Part shown: one piece after another, positions 7,229 through 9,576 of the stretch
Layout of the letters: each line of letters opens with the position of its first letter
Position numbering within the stretch: position 1 is the stretch's first letter
From: Gammaproteobacteria bacterium
Lineage (GTDB): Bacteria; Pseudomonadota; Gammaproteobacteria; SZUA-229
Direction: 5' to 3'
Assembly (NCBI GenBank): GCA_030641945.1
Contig: DAOWLL010000037.1
Location: 1 to 9,576 of the forward strand
DNA: 9,576 nucleotides
The notes under the pieces: model-generated
The model's database searches: none
Told to the model about the DNA's origin: nothing
The model's input: the letters and a program-made list of their open reading frames with translations, nothing else
Position numbers and translations under genes: made by a program

Positions 7229-7791
7229 TAGCCTTCCTCCTCTTCACCTGTTTTTGGTGTTGACTGTGAAGTTGTCAGGCCGAATTCGCTGCTTCTGAGC
7301 GTGCCTTTCTTGCTCTCGATCACGGACAGTTTAGGCGTTGCCATCCAGTCAGAGCCATCAATATTGCGCATGTATGCGGAAACGCGGCCGTTTGATTCTG
7401 CAACACCGTTAATGTTGATAACGGCCCCTGACTGCTTGATACCGGTCAAAAAAATGCCCTCAGGTACGGTGCGAACGATTTCATCAAACAAGTGAACAAT
7501 CTGCGGCCTTTTTTGCTGCAATGATTGAATAATATCCATTCTTGAAAGTAATTTTTCCTTGGTTTCTTCCAGTCCTTCGATCTCTTTCAAGGCAACATCA
7601 AGCAGTGATATTTCATCTTGCAGTATCTTGTTGCGCTTTTGCTGGTGGCTGATTTGACCACTGATGGTGACATGTATGAGCACTAATACGGAAACAGTCA
7701 GGATGACCGAGATACCGATCATCGATGTGAATTGCCGCGTTTTTTCCTTACGTAGCTCTTCGCGCCATGGTAATAAGTTGATGTTTGCCAT
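7228..7791 (-). CDS. pilN: type IV pilus inner-membrane alignment protein PilN
   Basis: PilN binds cytoplasmic PilM through its N-terminal tail and PilO through its periplasmic part. The 187-residue protein begins MANINLLPWREELR, which contains the INLLPWR motif (residues 4-10) known as the PilM docking peptide. A membrane segment spans about 21-45, a coiled coil about 46-92, and a small ferredoxin-like domain follows (TVPEGIFLTGIKQSG near 108-122). The C-terminus is acidic (GEEEEG). The ATG at 7789-7791 follows the pilM TAA with no gap, and GAGGAG lies about ten bases upstream inside pilM. Confidence 0.97.
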   Translation of the reverse strand: MANINLLPWREELRKEKTRQFTSMIGISVILTVSVLVLIHVTISGQISHQQKRNKILQDEISLLDVALKEIEGLEETKEKLLSRMDIIQSLQQKRPQIVHLFDEIVRTVPEGIFLTGIKQSGAVININGVAESNGRVSAYMRNIDGSDWMATPKLSVIESKKGTLRSSEFGLTTSQSTPKTGEEEEG

Positions 7792-8853
7792 TTAATCAAA
7801 ACTCCTCAACGCAAGTCCGCAGGCAATTATTAACGAAGGTGCATCCTTACTCAGTGACTGTGGATTCACTTTCGATGACAGCGACATATTGGCGAAAGGG
7901 TTTGCAATTACTGTTTTTACGCCGAGTTGAGATTCAACCAGTTCGTCAATTCCGGGAATCGAGGCGCAACCACCCGCCAATGCAATCAGATCGACTGAAT
8001 TATGCTGACCTGATGTATAGAAAAACTGCAGGAAGCGGCTTACCTGTTGTGCAATGGTTTCCTTGAAGGGTTCCAGCACTTCTGGGATATAGTTATCCGG
8101 CAAGCCACCGCTCTTCTTCAGACGTCCGGCTTCCTCGTAGGCAAGGCCGTAACGACGCATGATTTCTTCGGTGAGCTGCTTGCCGCCAAAGTTTTGTTCA
8201 CGTGTATATATAAGGTTATTGTTCTCAATAACATTGAGGCTGGTCATGGTGGCGCCGATATCGATGACAGCGATAATCTTGTCCTTGCCGCCATCACCCA
8301 GCTGCGAGGTCAGCAGCGGGGCAACATTTTCCACTGTGTATGCTTCAACATCGACGACTTTTGCTGTCAACCCGCCGATATCAAGCGCATCGGTACGGTT
8401 TTCGATATTTTCACTTCGAGATGCAGCGAGCAGCACATCGACAGAATCAGGATTATTTGCAGTAGGTCCAACGACTTCAAAATCGAGATTAATTTCTTCC
8501 AGTGGGTAGGGTATGTACTGGTCAGCCTCTTGCTGTATCTGTATCTCCAGTTCATTCTCGCTCAAGTTGGCGGGCATATTAATGATTTTGGTAATAACGG
8601 CAGAGCCTGCCACAGCCACTGCGGCAAGCCTGGCTTTAGTGCCGGAACGTTTTACCGCTTTCTGGATGGTTTCGCCAATGGCATCGACATCCTGAAAGTT
8701 CTTTTCTACCACGGCATTATCCGGCAGTGGTTCCACCGCCAGGCTCTGTACTCTGTAGTTATCCCCGTCCTGTTCCAGCTCCAGCAGTTTTACTGATGTT
8801 GAACTGATATCCAGCCCCAGAATAACGGGTTTCTTGCGACTCAGCAGAGACAC
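7792..8853 (-). CDS. pilM: type IV pilus actin-like ATPase PilM
   Basis: PilM is a cytoplasmic actin-fold protein that binds the PilN tail and connects the pilus motor to the membrane complex. With the GTG at 8851-8853 as start the product is 353 residues, the normal size. Nucleotide-binding motifs are ILGLDISSTSVKLLEL at 11-26 (phosphate 1), VIDIGATMTSLNV at 196-208 (phosphate 2) and ALAGGCASIPGI at 291-302 (adenosine). The GTG is chosen because GGGG lies eight bases upstream and because homologues start close to the LLGIDISS motif. The frame continues upstream to a TTG at 8929-8931, but those 26 codons run through the AT-rich promoter spacer and look non-coding. It heads the pilMNOPQ operon. 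Confidence 0.97.
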   Translation of the reverse strand: MSLLSRKKPVILGLDISSTSVKLLELEQDGDNYRVQSLAVEPLPDNAVVEKNFQDVDAIGETIQKAVKRSGTKARLAAVAVAGSAVITKIINMPANLSENELEIQIQQEADQYIPYPLEEINLDFEVVGPTANNPDSVDVLLAASRSENIENRTDALDIGGLTAKVVDVEAYTVENVAPLLTSQLGDGGKDKIIAVIDIGATMTSLNVIENNNLIYTREQNFGGKQLTEEIMRRYGLAYEEAGRLKKSGGLPDNYIPEVLEPFKETIAQQVSRFLQFFYTSGQHNSVDLIALAGGCASIPGIDELVESQLGVKTVIANPFANMSLSSKVNPQSLSKDAPSLIIACGLALRSFD

Positions 8854-8898
8854 GTCATCATCCCCTATTCTATTTATTATTAAGGTAGTTATAGAATA

Positions 8899-8904
8899 AT
8901 TATA
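8899..8904 (-). promoter_or_regulatory. candidate -10 box for the pilMNOPQ operon
   Basis: The minus strand reads TATAAT at 8904-8899, which would start transcription around 8892 and give a leader of about 40 bases before the pilM GTG. No good -35 box lies at 16-18 bases. TTGCGT (8926-8931) is 21 bases upstream, or 17 bases from the poorer -10 TAAATA (8903-8908). It overlaps the left arm of the inverted repeat at 8921-8932. The spacer is so AT-rich that a chance match is possible. Confidence 0.4.
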
Positions 8905-8920
8905 TTTATTTGCATTAAAT

Positions 8921-8964
8921 ATTAGACGCAAGTATAGAAAATTACTAGTTGCTTGCGTACTAAT
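8921..8964. repeat. bulged inverted repeat between the divergent promoters, possible operator
   Basis: ATTAGACGCAAG at 8921-8932 is the inverse of CTTGCGTaCTAAT at 8952-8964, with all 12 bases matching once the single A at 8959 is skipped. The arms are separated by 19 bases. Placed between the two candidate -10 boxes, it could be a binding site for a dimeric regulator, or a hairpin in a longer transcript. The regulator, if any, is unknown. Confidence 0.5.
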
Positions 8965-8992
8965 TTATATCGCCATTGAAGATGTAAATGTC

Positions 8993-8998
8993 TATAAT
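8993..8998 (+). promoter_or_regulatory. candidate -10 box for mrcA
   Basis: A perfect TATAAT at 8993-8998 would start transcription near 9005, about 35 bases before the mrcA GTG. No recognisable -35 hexamer stands at 16-18 bases; TTGAAG at 8976 is too close. TG lies four bases before the box (TGTCTATAAT), one base off an extended -10 arrangement. Confidence 0.45.
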
Positions 8999-9039
8999 CT
9001 TCATCCCATGGCATATACAAGCCCTATGGACAGCTAACT

Positions 9040-9576
9040 GTGAATTTTTTTATCAGATTACTAAAAACCGGAATTATTTTTGCACTCGTCCTGTTCACTA
9101 TTTCAGCTATTGCATTAGCAGGCCTGTATGCGTACCTGAATCCACAGTTACCTTCTATCGAAGGTCTTAGTGATGTCAGATTGCAAGTACCACTCCGGAT
9201 ATATAGCAGTGATGGATCGTTATTGGGTGAATTTGGTGAAAAAAGAAGGAGCCCCAAGACACTTGAAGAAATACCTGTAAGCTTAAGGCAGGCTTTTCTT
9301 TCTGCCGAGGATGACCGTTTTTTCGAGCATCCGGGTGTGGATTATCAGGGGATTCTGCGTGCTGTTTTCAACCTGATCTCTACCGGTGAGCGCGGCCAGG
9401 GTGGCAGCACCATTACCATGCAGCTGGCAAGAAACTTCTACCTGAGCAGTGAAAAAACCTATATACGAAAATTAAGTGAGATTTTTCTCGCCCTGAAAAT
9501 TGAACGGGAGCTGAGCAAGGAGAAAATACTCGAGCTCTATCTCAACAAGATCTATCTCGGTAACCGTTCTTATGGT
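9040..9576 (+). CDS. mrcA: penicillin-binding protein 1A, N-terminal part (3' end beyond the window)
   Basis: PBP1A (also called PonA) is a bifunctional class A penicillin-binding protein. It polymerises glycan strands from lipid II and cross-links peptides in the periplasm. I read 179 codons without a stop from a GTG at 9040-9042 to the window edge. The N-terminus is a membrane anchor (about residues 11-33), followed by LRIYSSDGSLLGEFGEKRR at 52-70. The glycosyltransferase domain shows its motifs in order: AEDDRFFEHPGVD at 89-101, where E90 is the expected catalytic glutamate, then GGSTITMQLARN at 121-132, and KIERELSKEKILELYLNKIYLG near the end. The transpeptidase domain lies outside the window. 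The frame has a stop at 8995-8997 and no in-frame ATG between it and the GTG, so GTG is the best start. The Shine-Dalgarno sequence is weak (GGA nine bases upstream). Confidence 0.96.
   Translation, partial: MNFFIRLLKTGIIFALVLFTISAIALAGLYAYLNPQLPSIEGLSDVRLQVPLRIYSSDGSLLGEFGEKRRSPKTLEEIPVSLRQAFLSAEDDRFFEHPGVDYQGILRAVFNLISTGERGQGGSTITMQLARNFYLSSEKTYIRKLSEIFLALKIERELSKEKILELYLNKIYLGNRSYG

Larger units (their letters stand above)
8854..9039. other. AT-rich divergent promoter region between pilM and mrcA
   Basis: This 186-base spacer separates two divergently transcribed genes, both with proposed GTG starts. It contains a perfect TATAAT on each strand and an inverted repeat between them. I see no gene in it. 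A 77-codon frame on the minus strand (9024-9257) lies opposite mrcA and is a chance frame. Confidence 0.8.

Noticed and set aside
8047..8796. 249-codon plus-strand open frame opposite pilM
   Set aside because: It lies entirely antisense to pilM, whose nucleotide-binding motifs and length are intact. No ribosome binding site or known domain was seen.

Overview
The window is a stretch of ordinary chromosome from a proteobacterium, most likely a gammaproteobacterium with type IV pili. The evidence is the order of recognisable genes: mrcA (ponA) divergent from pilMNOPQ, followed by aroK and aroB. This is the layout I know from Pseudomonas and relatives, and E. coli has the degenerate hof version of it. 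The DnaG and PBP1A fragments also read like gammaproteobacterial proteins. I cannot name a genus. Base composition by eye is moderate, with one AT-rich spacer.

Layout from left to right. Positions 1-3433 hold four genes on the minus strand, transcribed in the order aroK, aroB, dgt, dnaG. They are packed with a 20-base overlap, a 19-base gap and an 8-base gap, so they look like one operon joining two shikimate-pathway enzymes, a dNTP triphosphohydrolase and the replication primase (N-terminal 204 residues only). Positions 3434-3895 are non-coding and full of repeats: CACAGAG repeats, a 22-bp perfect inverted repeat enclosing a second imperfect palindrome, a 12-bp hairpin, and the intrinsic terminator of the pil operon. 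Positions 3896-8853 hold pilM, pilN, pilO, pilP and pilQ on the minus strand. Adjacent stop and start codons abut, overlap by one base, or lie 1 to 14 bases apart. Positions 8854-9039 are an AT-rich divergent promoter region with a bulged 12-bp inverted repeat. From 9040 to the right edge runs the start of mrcA on the plus strand.

How the genes work together. PilM (cytoplasmic, actin-like), PilN and PilO (inner-membrane) and PilP (lipoprotein) form the alignment complex that joins the type IV pilus motor to the PilQ outer-membrane secretin. PBP1A makes peptidoglycan, the layer the pilus machine must cross. AroK and AroB supply the shikimate pathway. Dgt and DnaG touch dNTP supply and replication priming.

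I found no new defence system, mobile gene cluster, CRISPR array or RNA gene. The parts worth a second look are the repeat block at 3536-3846, the dgt-dnaG junction, and the inverted repeat between pilM and mrcA.
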